Part shown: positions 41,511 to 51,950 of the stretch, in pieces
How positions within the stretch are numbered: position 1 is the first letter of the stretch
How the letters are laid out: each line of letters begins with the position of its first letter
Assembly: GCA_941918925.1 (NCBI GenBank)
Contig: OW799233.1
Coordinates: 72,195,578 to 72,259,577, forward strand
Source of the DNA: Phyto melanocephala
Taxonomy: Eukaryota > Arthropoda > Insecta > Diptera > Rhinophoridae
Length of the DNA: 64,000 nt
Direction of reading: 5' to 3'
Notes under the pieces: model-generated
Told to the model about the DNA's origin: nothing
Database searches by the model: none
Seen by the model: the letters and a program-made list of their open reading frames with translations, nothing else
Position numbers and translations under genes: made by a program

Positions 41511-42760
41511 ATGGAGAAATGGAACTTAATTGAACAGATAATTTCATTAGAAAAAGAAAAATTTAGGAAGTCATATAAATGTATAAATAAAAGCACCTAT
41601 GTACGCACAGAGACAGTTAAGAAACATTTGAATGTCATTGTGGGTTCACTGGAGGCAATTAGGATAATAATAAATAGGAATAGAGAGAAATTTACAAGGG
41701 AACACAAGAAACAGGTTTTGGAAGTATATTGGGCTTTAAGAGACCAATTGGTGAGAATACTTGATAGGTACAGTATAAATCAGACAGTGCCCCATTCGAT
41801 TGAGCAGGCATTGAAAATTGACACGGACATTGTCCTAGTTTGTAGAGATACTGAGAAGTTTGACCCTATATCAGAGGAGGAAACCGACACAGAAACGGAA
41901 ATGCCTCAATCGATAACAGAATTTTTGAATACAGCCTCAAGGCTGATGATTGAGTTCGATGGAAGACCCGAGAACTTAAAGGGCATTCATTGATTCACTG
42001 CAATTGGTCGATTCAATAAAAGATACACATGAGCAGACTGCGGTATCTTTGATTAAGACCAAACTGAAAGGCAGTGCTAGGAATTTAATAGGGAATGAAT
42101 CTAGCATAATAGATATAATAACTAAAATACAAAGTTTCGTTAAGGGCGAATCCGTTGAAGTTTTGTCGGCAAAGATAATGAATACACGACAGGGCAATAA
42201 GACTGCGAACGCTTACTGTTCAGAGATAGAAGCGCTTGCGAAATCGCTGGAAAGTGCTTATATATCAGATGGGTTGCCATGCGAACTGGCAAACAAGTAT
42301 TCTACACAAGTGGCCGTAAAGGCACTAACTAAGAACTGCACGATAGATAGGGTAAAACTTATAATGGAGGCAGGCCAATTTAGCAACATGAACGAGGCTG
42401 TTGGCAAATTTATAAATAGTTGCGCTGAGGCAACAGGGCAACAAAATTCGATACTACACTTCGGTCAAAGACCTAATTTTAGGAATTACCGGGGAAACAG
42501 TAGAAGATTTCGCGGAGGATTTAATTACCAACGGAACGCGACAGGTAACAATAATTATACTAGAAATAATTACGACGGAAATATTGGTAATAATAATAAT
42601 AGGAACAGACAAAGATATGGAAATCGTAGGTCTGGAAACTACGTCCGACCAATGGTTTCAGATGACAATAGTTCGGGAAACTCGAACGAGAATAGAACAT
42701 TGAACAATAGAATTTACAACCTCAATCTCAACTTATGCTTCTTCATCAACATTTATATAC
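41511..42760 (+). pseudogene. Gag of mdg1/412-like element, one frameshift
   Basis: ORF 41511-41993 is a helical Gag N-terminal part (EKWNLIEQIISLEKEKF, SITEFLNTASRLMIEFDGRP). It stops at 41993. The Gag core continues at once in another frame from 42004 (VDSIKDTHEQTAVSLIKTKL, a retrotransposon Gag core) and ends in an Arg/Gly/Asn-rich basic tail (NYRGNSRRFRGGFNYQ) instead of CCHC knuckles, as in mdg1/412. The single break near 41995 would prevent normal Gag production. Confidence 0.85.
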
Positions 42761-43779
42761 ATAACACTAAAACAGAAATAATACTACTAGTAGACACAGG
42801 TGCTGATATTTCAGTAATAAAGTCAAAACATTTTAAAATGGAACACATAAACACTAACAGAATGACAACACTGAGTGGAATAGGACAGGGTAAAATCAAT
42901 TCCATAGGAAGCATATTTTTCGACCTAAATTTTGGAAATTATTTAATACCTCACAACTTTCAGGTAGTACAAAATGATTTTCCAATACCTTATGATGGAA
43001 TTATTGGCATGGACTTCATTAAAAAGTACAATTGCATCCTAGACTTTAATAAAGATTGTGATTACCTTGTCCTACGCCCCTCTTACATACCACAACCAAT
43101 AGAAATACCAATTACGAATAACTGCGATAAAATTGATTTGCCACCAAGGTGCGAAGTAATACGCCAAATTAAGTTTATCAATACAAATGATGAATTATTA
43201 ATTCCAAATCAGGAAATTGTACCAGGTGTATTTATTGCAAATACATTGGTGAAATCAAACAAAGCATTTATTCGTATCATGAACACTAATGACACTATAA
43301 CCACAATTGAAAGTAGTAAAATAAAAACCGAAAACCTCTATGAATATGATATAATAGAAGGGAACCACTGTAAAAAAGCACCAAGAATATCGGAAATAAA
43401 GAAGATTTTAAAGAAAAATTTTCCAAAACAGTTTGAAAAAACATTAACTGAACTTTGTGAGTCATACAGTGATGTCTTCGTTTTACAAACAGAAAGTATT
43501 ACAACAAATAACTTCTATAAACAAAAGTTGAGAGTGAAGGATTCACAACTGGTATACATTAAAAACTACCGGATACCACAGACACATAAGGAAGAAATAG
43601 ATAAACACGTAAAGAAGCTAATACAAGACAAAAAAATAGAACCTTCATATTCTGAATATAACAGTCCAATTCTTTTAGTACCGAAAAAGTCTCTCCCAAA
43701 TTCTGAGACGAAACGATGGAGACTTGTAATAGACTACAGACAGTTAAGTAAAAAGTTAATCGCGGATAAATTCCCATAA
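42004..43779 (+). pseudogene. Gag C-terminal part, protease and RT start of mdg1/412-like Pol
   Basis: After the Gag tail, the protease motif LLVDTGADISVIK lies near residue 262 and GIIGMDFI near 342. RT begins with IEPSYSEYNSPILLVPKKS and WRLVIDYRQLSKK. The frame ends at a TAA in FP* at 43777-43779, inside the conserved segment before the next RT block. Gag and Pol appear joined in this frame, where the family usually has a frameshift, so the junction may have changed. Confidence 0.88.
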
Positions 43780-44171
43780 CCAAGAATAGACGATATCCTA
43801 GATCAACTTGGTAGGGCAAAGTAATTTTCATGTCTAGATCTTATGTCTGGATTTCACCAGATTAAATTGGATAAAAATTCCAGGGACTTAACATCATTTT
43901 CGACGAACAACGGTTCGTATAGATTCACTAGATTACCTTATGGTTTGAAAATAGCAACCAATTCTTTTCAAAGAATGATGACGCTCGCCTTTAGCGGTTT
44001 AAGACCAGATCAGGCATTCCTATGTATGGATGATTTGGTTGTATCAGGGTGTTCGGAGAAGCACATGCTTGCTAATTTGACAGACGTATTTGATTTATGT
44101 CGACAGCGCAACCTTAAATTGCATTCTGAAAAATATTCATTCTTTATACTTCCAGACGATAGTAAATATAC
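43780..44171 (+). pseudogene. RT middle part of mdg1/412-like Pol
   Basis: A further TAA (about 43821) precedes LDLMSGFHQIKLDKNSRD, RFTRLPYGLKIATNSFQRMM and the catalytic box FLCMDDLVVSG. That box has Cys where Tyr or Phe is usual, but both Asp are kept. The frame is cut at 44171 by a solo LTR. Confidence 0.88.
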
Positions 44172-44786
44172 TGTAGCGATACTAGCACAATATACTACAG
44201 GGTAATTTACAATGCAAATAATTGAGTACTGCAGGGTAACTATATTTATACTTTCTTGTGCAAACCGTAATATGAATCCTGCTGTGTTTGTATAAATAAA
44301 TGCATGGGAATTCCACCCAATAGTAAATGCATTTAAGAATGATCACATTACTTTCATATGTCTGGCTAACGTCTGGTTTAGCGACACTTCACAATGTCAA
44401 GTGCCTATACGTAATGATCTTTGCCGCTTTGGGCGACAATATAAACACACACACTAAGCGGTACCAACATGTGTATGTAGTGCAGTATCGGCACGCTTCA
44501 TGTTACTTTAATATTTTGTATTTTTCCCACGACTTACTAGTGTGGAACTAAACGTTAATTTTAAGTACTAATACATATTAATTTAATAAATAAAATAAGT
44601 ACTAACCAACACTAATGACTACTAGACTAGCTGTAAGAATCTCAAATGTTATATATAAGCGAGTAGTTTTAAGAACAAAAAAGAATTGATTCTTCACCTT
44701 CTAAGTTAGAGCTTCCAAGAGGAGCTCCTTAAGAATAAATAAAAATATATAATAAATAAAAATTTAAATAATTATTTTATTCTACA
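44172..44786. repeat. Solo LTR inside the RT, 615 bp
   Basis: TGTAGCGATACTAGCACAAT ... TTTTATTCTACA (TG...CA ends) is flanked by ATAC duplications at 44168-44171 and 44787-44790. Coding sequence on both sides joins in frame when it is removed. It is unlike the host LTR, so it came from a different element, followed by LTR-LTR recombination. A 74-codon frame within is not a gene. Confidence 0.9.
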
Positions 44787-45809
44787 ATACGGTTATCGAA
44801 AATTACCCGAAACCGAATGATGCGGATAGTGCAAGGAGGTTTGTCGCCTTTTGTAATTACTACCGTAGATTTATCATGAATTTTTCTGAGTATTCCAGAC
44901 ACCTTACAGGCTGTCCAAAAAGGGCGTTCCTTTCGAATGGACAAAGGACTGCGATACGGCATTTGAATACTTAAAGAAGGCATTAATGAGTCCGACACTA
45001 CTTCAATACCCCGATTTTACAAGGGAATTCTGCATAACAACCGACGCAAGTAAGAATGCTTGTGGAGCCGTGCTAACCCAGGAACACAAGGGAAAACATT
45101 TACCGATTGCATACGCTTCGAAGACATTCACAAAAGGCGAGGGTAATAAATCAACAATCGAACAAGAGTTGATTGCAATACATTGGGCTATCACACATTT
45201 TCGACCATATATAAATGAAAACATTTCCTAGTGCGCACTGATCATAGACAACTTTCATACGTGTTTTCTATGAGAAATCCTAGTTCGAAATTAACTAGAA
45301 TGAGACTGGACTTAGAGGAATATGACTTCACGGTAGAATATCTTAGGGGAAAAGACAATTTTGTGGCCGACGCTTTGTCGCGCATAACAATTAATGAATT
45401 AAAGGCAATGAATTTGAAAAATGATACTATATTGAAAATGACGACAAGGTCAGTAAGTAGAAAGGCAGAAAACATGGCAAGGAAAGATAATATTGAGAAT
45501 AGACATCAATTAAATGAGAATAGGAAGCCCAATAGATATGTCCCAGTAAACAATACTGACGTCAGAAAATATTACAAATTAAAGATTACTCCGGAAAGAT
45601 GTTACATTAAACGGGGAAAATCTATTGTGACATATATACAAATTAATGATTTGTTTATTAATGAGAAATTTGACTTGGGACAATTCTTCTCAAGGCTCGA
45701 AGAAGTGGCCGGTAAACAAAATATAATGAAATTACAAGTGGCACTAAGTGAAAAAAATTTTCGAATTTATCTCTATTTATTAATGAATTTAAAGATATGG
45801 GCAACATGA
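44787..45809 (+). pseudogene. RT thumb, RNase H and linker of mdg1/412-like Pol
   Basis: 44790-44985 carries the RT connection (RRFVAFCNYYRRFIMNFSEY) with a frame change near 44920. ORF 44986-45231 has the RNase H start ITTDASKNACGAVLTQ and ends in a TAG after NENIS. ORF 45231-45809 continues with RTDHRQLSYVFSMRN and GKDNFVADALSR, then a charged linker. At least two breaks. Confidence 0.88.
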
Positions 45810-46852
45810 AATTAAATAAAGTAAAAGTAGCGCTACTTAATGAACTGATCCACATAAATCCATATAAAAGAGATACTGAAACGATACCATGATGACCCTA
45901 TAGAGGGAGGCCATTCAGGTGTTTCTAGAACTCTTAATAAAATTAAAAGATATTTTTATTGGAAAAATATTACAAAAGACGTAACAAAATACGTCAGAGC
46001 GTGCCAAAAATGCCAGAAGGCGAAGATAACAGAACACTTAAAGGGTCCAATGGTATTGACACCGACACCTATAAGAGCATTTGATACGGTTCTTATAGAC
46101 ACTATAGGCCCACTGACCAAATCATATAACGGGAATGAATACGCAGTCACTATAATTTGCGACAAAAGTGCGAAAACAGTAGCTAAGGCTATTTTTGAAC
46201 ATTTTATTCTGACCTATAGCTCAATGAAGACGTTCATTACGAACATGGATATAGAGTATAAAAATTCTATTATAAGTGGGTTATGCAATCTAGAGCTCAC
46301 CATCACCAGACGCTAGGAACTGTGGAAAGAAGCCATAAAACATTCAACGAATATGTAAGATCTTACATATCCGTTGACAGAAGCGATTGGGATGAATGGC
46401 TCAAGTACTTTACGTACTGTTTTAATACTACGCCATCGTCAGTACATGACTACTGTCCGTATGAGTTAGTTTTTGGAAAAATGCCAAATAGATTTTTACA
46501 ATTTAATGAGGTAGATGAAATAACACCTTTATACAATATAGAAGATTATGTTAAGGAAATTAGATATAGATTAGAAGTCGCTCACAAAAGAGCTAGGGAA
46601 CTACTAGATAAGGCTTAAATAAGACAGAAAATAAATTATGATAAGGAAACATTAGATTATAACTTTAAAATAGGAGACTTAGTTTTATTAAGAAATGATA
46701 CAGGTCATAAATTGGATTCACAATATAAAGGACAATATAAGGTAAAGAAAATAGATTTAAGACATAATGTTACTATAGTAGATAATAAGACAGATAAGGA
46801 AAAAATAGTCCATAAGAATAGACTTAAAATTTATTTGCAATAAATACCTATT
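45810..46852 (+). pseudogene. Integrase of mdg1/412-like Pol, frameshifted
   Basis: HHCC region from about 45890 (GGHSGVSRTLNKIKRYFYWK, CQKCQKAK). The core starts with FDTVLIDTIGPLTKSYNGNE (46050-46316). The second catalytic site reads FITNMDIEYKNS, so the usual Asp is Asn. A frameshift near 46300 leads to 46283-46618 with the Glu in TLGTVERSHKTFNEY. A TAA follows KA, then a readable C terminus (KIGDLVLLRNDTG, HKNRLKIYLQ) to TAA 46850-46852. Confidence 0.88.
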
Positions 46853-46990
46853 AAATATATGAGATCGCGATCCAAATATGTTTAAGAAAATTTAAATTAA
46901 ATGTAAAATTAAACTTAAGTAACTATAAGTTGTATTATAAACTAATGAACATTCTCATACAATCTTTGAGTTGTATGAGCATTCTTCCGT

Positions 46991-47000
46991 AAAAGGTAGG
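46991..47000 (+). promoter_or_regulatory. Polypurine tract of mdg1/412-like element
   Basis: AAAAGGTAGG abuts the 3' LTR start TGTAGTG, the expected position for plus-strand priming. Confidence 0.7.
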
Positions 47001-47566
47001 TGTAGTGTATTAATGTCGCGGTGTATGCATAGCATAGTTTATAAATATATGTTGCTGCGTATGCATATTGTAATTAATAAATATATGTCGTGGTGTGTGT
47101 ATATTATAGTGTGTACTTAGCACACGCTGTGGTGAATGAACTGACGAATAATTTGCACCACAAGTTTAATGCACTCTTCAATATTTTGTTTGCAATAAAC
47201 AAAAAGGGTATCATGTTACACACAACGATAATACAGCTAGCACTCGATGCATAGTGCAATGACTAGTGTGTTTTGTATTAGTTTATTTAAACTACAATGT
47301 TAGTGGTTCTACTGTTAACATTTATATACAGGCAACACTTTAGGCAATATACAAAATATAGTTGTAACGTGAACGAATAGTTCGTGTAATACGCTACAGA
47401 ACCCACTGTATGCTAAATAGCTATGTAAGCAATAATTTTGTATAAGAATCAATGAATTTCCAATAAAGAAAATAAATCTTGTTCAACACAAAAACTGAGC
47501 GTTTCATCCGCTCTGACAAGAATAAAAACTAACTTGGTTTTAATATTCTAATTATCCTAAATTACA
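47001..47566 (+). repeat. 3' LTR of mdg1/412-like element, 566 bp
   Basis: Begins TGTAGTGTATTAATGTCGCG and ends CCTAAATTACA. It contains AATAAA-type signals (CCAATAAAGAAAATAAA). It is uninterrupted and pairs with the 5' LTR. Confidence 0.95.
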
Positions 47567-47614
47567 TGTCTTAAAAAAAACCAAAGAAGCAAAATGCTTG
47601 TGTACGACGTGTGT

Positions 47615-47935
47615 TTAGTCATAGTTGTAATAGACGTAGGATTCTCTCTTCTTCCATAGCCTCAAGATTTGGGGAGGCTGAAAACCTAACAAAATTTTCG
47701 TGATTTTACAATAGATATTGGAAATGTCCTCAATCATGTACCGGTCATATCCAAACACCCTCGTCACCATATAAAGACCACGATTTTTCGATAAAAGTTT
47801 TCGTGACTTACCCGTTGCCTGTGCCTCTTTTTCGATGAGAACCAAGACGCCTTCATTGTATGTAGTAGGGGTACGATGCTTCTCGTCAAATCTTTTTCCA
47901 TCGCTGCAATTCGCTTTCAATATGCGGTTATATAT
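47615..47935 (-). pseudogene. Integrase C-terminal fragment of another Ty3/gypsy element
   Basis: Minus strand: KRFDEKHRTPTTYNEGVLVL, EAQATGKSRKLLSKNRGLY and GYDRYMIEDISN, the GPY/F-like tail of Ty3/gypsy integrase. It then degenerates. No LTR is seen, and it lies just outside the mdg1/412-like element. Confidence 0.75.
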
Positions 47936-48195
47936 ATGTACGTCTAATTTTAGTTCATCAGTTCACAGTTGCACAATATAATTCTCAATTATGACCTTTA
48001 CGTGAATATTCAAACTGTGGGACAGTTATATAAGTTTCGGCATAGTTTAATATAGCGTTATAATTTGTTTTAATGCGTTTTTGGTGAAATCAAACCAATA
48101 CTTTGCAAGATGTAAGTAAATTTACTAAAATTTTTAAGTTGGTGCTATTTTTTTCGACTGCTTACTTAATATTTTGTTTTGTTTACTATTTTTAG

Positions 48196-49273
48196 TACCT
48201 GCTACAGATTTATGGAAGGGAGTTACCGCTGTAAGTAATGCTGGCAAAAAACGTGAAAGAGGAAAAGGTACTGGTAACAAAGTCGCTAAAGATTTTAATA
48301 GGGGACAGATAATTGGAGTTGGAAAAACAAATATTTTGTGGCCTGGATTAAATTCGCCTATTATAAGAGGAAAAGAAATAACACAACAACAAGTTCTACC
48401 AGAAGATATGGAAAGAGAAAAAAAATATGTTAAAAATACGTGATTCTATAAGTGGTTTTCGTGTAGTAAAAGTAAGTCCAGTTGATCGTGGTTGGTCTGG
48501 CTCCAAAATGCCTGGACGAAGCATTGGTCCACCTGATTCAGTAGCAGACGAAAATTTTAACGGATTTGATATAGAATTTTAGAAAATAAAATAGTTTTCA
48601 TTATGTAAGGTAATATGGGGAGAAAAAGAAGATTTTCAGTTATGAGTGTAATAGGAAACGGCAAGGGATTGGCGGGGTTTGCTACTGCAAAAGCGTCTGA
48701 AGCGCGTACTGCATTAAGAAAGTCAAAGAATAGAGCTGGACAAAAGTTAATAAAAATAACGGTGTTTCATGATTTTTGCTGTGGCTTTGGAAAAACGAAA
48801 ATTTTTGTATCAAAGAAACCTGAGGGATATGGATTAGTTTGTCACCGTGCAATTCAAATAATTTGTAAAGTTATTGGTATACATGATATACATGCTAAAA
48901 TAGAAGGTTCTACAAATTTGCAACATATAGTAAAAGCCTTTTTTATTGGAGTTTTAAAGCAGAAAACACACCAAGAAATCGCTAATAATAAGAAAATGCA
49001 TTTGGTTGAGTTTAGGAAAGAACAAGGATTGCCTCACACATTTGTAAAACTCTAAGCTCTATAACTAAAGACGAAATAATGAATTCTACACAATATGTCT
49101 TAGGAAATAAACTTGTACTCAAAAAGATAGTTATACCACCCTTTTATATAAATACTACGGGTTACAATTTGTTTCGTAAAAAACAAGAACTTTTAAGAAA
49201 CCAAGAGAAAGTTAGACTCAATATGTTGATTAATTATAACAAGCTTACTAGTTTTTTATCAAGCAAAATATAA
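48196..49273 (+). pseudogene. mRpS5: Mitochondrial ribosomal protein S5 pseudogene
   Basis: After an intron-end-like TTTTTAG (48191-48195) the sequence reads PATDLWKGVTAVSNAGKKRE and GVGKTNILWPGLNSPIIRG. A frameshift in an A-run near 48420 then gives PVDRGWSGSKMPGRSIGPPD. Two stops follow near 48580-48605 (TAG, TAA in place of Lys codons). Next come GNGKGLAGFATAKASEARTA, KPEGYGLVCHRAIQ and GSTNLQHIVKAFFIG (48615-49055). A third frame starts at 49079 (STQYVLGNKLVLKK to the natural-looking stop). The order matches the S5 double-stranded-RNA-binding and C-terminal domains of mRpS5, which sits in the mitochondrial small subunit. About six codons are lost before TVFHDF. No 5' exon is seen, and there are no introns over 1.08 kb. 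Either a decayed duplicate or, less likely, a real locus with sequence errors. Confidence 0.88.
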
Positions 49274-49279
49274 AAAAGA

Positions 49280-49993
49280 TAAATGTATCTGCATAGAAAA
49301 TTTAATTAAAACGGAATTATAATTATCCTCCATGGTGACGTGACAGTAAAACGTTTCAATAAGATAAAAACTAAGAATAAACTTAATTTTTTTATTTAAT
49401 ACAGTATATGTACTTTGCTTATAGAATATACCGCCTTAATTGTACACTTGTGTATTATATCGTGAATTGGACTATATCAAGATTTTCATATATGCCGTTT
49501 TTGTCTTAAGTGAATAAAATATAAGTTTATGTATTATATGAAAATATATGTAAATATAATGAGCATCAATAAATAAATGAGTTAGTTTGTTAACATAAGG
49601 ATTTCAATTCTGTTTTGTTGTTTTACTAACAAAAATATATCGAATTACAATTAAATTACGATGTCTTTACAAGTGACAAATATACAGTACGAGACAAATA
49701 TGTGTAAATTAAGTTAAAATTTTTTTACATTTTTATTTTTGATTTATTTATTAGCAGTATGACAACAATATTCCAAGAATGGCTTGGTTAAAATTAGTTA
49801 AGAATGGTACAACCAGGGTACACTAATACAAGGTGGCGGTGCCAGTCCAGCTGACTATTTTTTGTGTTCTAAAGTATGTCAAACAACATATTTAAAAAAA
49901 TGATTTCAACTCCGGAAATTGTCAAACACCATACACAAAAAAAGAGAGACAAAAATTTCTCTCCTTTGCGCTATCACCTTATGTAATTACACC
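49280..49993. other. AT-rich DNA, nothing recognised
   Basis: Downstream of the mRpS5 relic. No poly(A) tail or target duplication that would prove a processed copy. ATATATGTA runs and no ORF of note. Confidence 0.5.
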
Positions 49994-49997
49994 ATGT

Positions 49998-50137
49998 CTC
50001 AGACCACCTTGTAAATAAATATATTGTTTTGAAAACGAAATCTTGCAAAATGTGAAAAAACAGTGGTATAAACGGTTTAGATTTTAATAAATATTTAAAT
50101 CAAATCTACTAGATTTCGCTCAGGTGTAAATGTAGTA
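49998..50137. mobile_element. MITE family A, copy 4 (right third only)
   Basis: CTCAGACCACCTTGTAAATA through GGTTTAGATTTTAATAAA to GGTGTAAATGTAGTA, followed by TTA (50138-50140). The left two thirds are missing. Confidence 0.85.
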
Positions 50138-50140
50138 TTA

Positions 50141-50247
50141 CAATAACTGCTCTTTGAAAATAGCAAACAAAAATTTTTCAAACACGAATAAAGTATATTA
50201 CGACAAAATAATTATTCCTAAATTTCAAAGTTTTACATTTAATATAA
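50141..50247 (+). pseudogene. Env-like fragment, upstream piece
   Basis: An open frame (NCSLKIANKNFSNTNKVYYD then IIIPKFQSF) lies between MITE A copy 4 and the next MITE. It continues in the same frame at 54993 once the two intervening insertions and their duplications are discounted. It is probably the membrane-proximal ectodomain of an insect LTR-element envelope protein. The frame is not extended to the left of the MITE. Confidence 0.55.
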
Positions 50248-50519
50248 AACCCCTTTCTCACTAGGCAAGTCTTTTGTTTATAGACAAAAGGGGTAAGGTC
50301 GGGTTAAGAGGAAGAAATTTGCTCATATTTGAGTACACACTTGCCTGTACTCGGCAAGTACGAGCAAGTTTTTGTTAAGAAACCAAAAACAAAAAAGAAA
50401 TAAAAACAAACAAGAGTGCTATATTCGGCCATGTCTGAACGAGTCTGAACGTGAAAGCAAGTTCAAAGGAAAATAAAAAACTAACTTGCGCAAGTGACTT
50501 GCCTAGTGAGAATGGGGTG
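50248..50519. mobile_element. Harbinger-type MITE, 272 bp, TAA duplication
   Basis: Ends ACCCCTTTCTCACTAGGCAAG / CTTGCCTAGTGAGAATGGGGT are inverted repeats flanked by TAA (50245-50247, 50520-50522). The interior carries a decayed AAGAGTGCTATATTCGGCC trace. It interrupts the env-like frame. Confidence 0.85.
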
Positions 50520-50815
50520 TAACACTTACAATCAGTGTTGCCGCCGACCAACTTTTTTTCGCAGTAAAATCGACAAAAAATACGCAGTGACGAGAAAAAA
50601 AAAATGTCGTTTTCGTTTGGACAAAAACAAAAAAAAAGGAAATTTTTTTCACTTTTTTGCCCTTTTTTTAAGAATTACTTGTTTTTTAATTTCATCTGGC
50701 ATCTCTGCCTCAAACCGTGAACATCGTGTTATTTTTTACTCTAAATTGTTAAACCAATTTTATATATTAAAAGGCCAATAAAAATTAAATTTTAAGTGAT
50801 TGTGTATTTCTGACA

Positions 50816-51950
50816 ATGTTGTCGCAAAAAATAAAGAAACTCTGGGGTAATAACCCAAAATTTAAAGTGCCAAAAATATCCGACGTACCTAGCAGCAGTG
50901 CAAATAGATTTCATCTACTTGCAAATGAAGAAGAAGACAGTACTCACAAGGAGAAAATACCACCTATTGTAGTGGACTCAGTTCATAGTTTTTCGTCAAT
51001 TTTTGGGCTAATTGGAGAAAGGTATATGTTTAAACGAATGTCAATTGGAACAAAAATATTATCTAGTTTAAGAACTCTTTATGAAGAGGCCTTAAATCTA
51101 CTAAGAACCAAAAAGTACCAGTTTTACACGCATGAAATACAAGATGCAAAAACCTTTAAATTAGTGTTGTTTGGTCTTATTCAAATGGACACTAAGATAA
51201 TAAGTGATGAATTTAACAAATCACATAACATAAATCCGGTAAGTGTTAAGGAAATCACTACCAAAAGGTCTACCCCCGATGACACACTATATCTAATTGA
51301 GTTTGACTGCCAGCAAGTGTCGAAGAGGGATATATTAAAAACTAGGTATTTTAGTAATATTGCCGTTTACTGGAGAAGACCACTCAAGGGCAGTAAAGGT
51401 CCTACACAATGCACCAAATGCTCTATGTATTGTCATGTCGCTAGAAACTGTAACAGAGTAGTAGTGTGTGCAGCCTGTGCTGGTAATAATGAATTTGCAG
51501 ATTGCCCATTGAACAAAGCTGCAAATAGTGATAACATCGTTTATAAATGTCACAACTGCACAAAAAAGAATTTTAGAAATGTGAAGCACAGAGCCAAACG
51601 ACCCTAAATGCCCATGTCGTCAGGAATATCTTGAGATTCGAAAACGTACCACAGCCAGAATAAAGGTGCCACAAAGGAATAATATGATGAACTTCAACGT
51701 CAATGAAGTTAATTTTCCACAACTGCCCGGTAAGGAGCATCGAAATTATCCACTTGACTCTGGTGCTAAAAATAATATACTGTACTCTGATGTAACAAGA
51801 AAAAAAAATCTTGTGAACAGAAATGAAGATGATATTTCCAATGAGAAATTAATGGAAATATTTTTTGATGCTTTCGATGCACTTCAAAGATGCCAAAATA
51901 AGTACGACAAGCTACGAGTGCTGGGAATGATGCTTCAACATGCCATATAA
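50816..51950 (+). pseudogene. ORF1 of the second Jockey element
   Basis: ORF 50816-51607 holds the RRM-like region (FYTHEIQDAKTFKLVLFGL) and degenerate knuckles GPTQCTKCSMYCHVARNC and CAACAGNNEFADC. The frame breaks near 51590 inside the third knuckle. 51666-51950 carries the C-terminal part (NFPQLPGKEH, KLMEIFFDAFDALQ). The stop overlaps the ORF2 ATG (51940) by 11 bases. Confidence 0.85.

Noticed and set aside
47036..47460. Independent repeat pair at 37.0 and 47.0 kb
   Set aside because: It is explained as the two LTRs of one retrotransposon.
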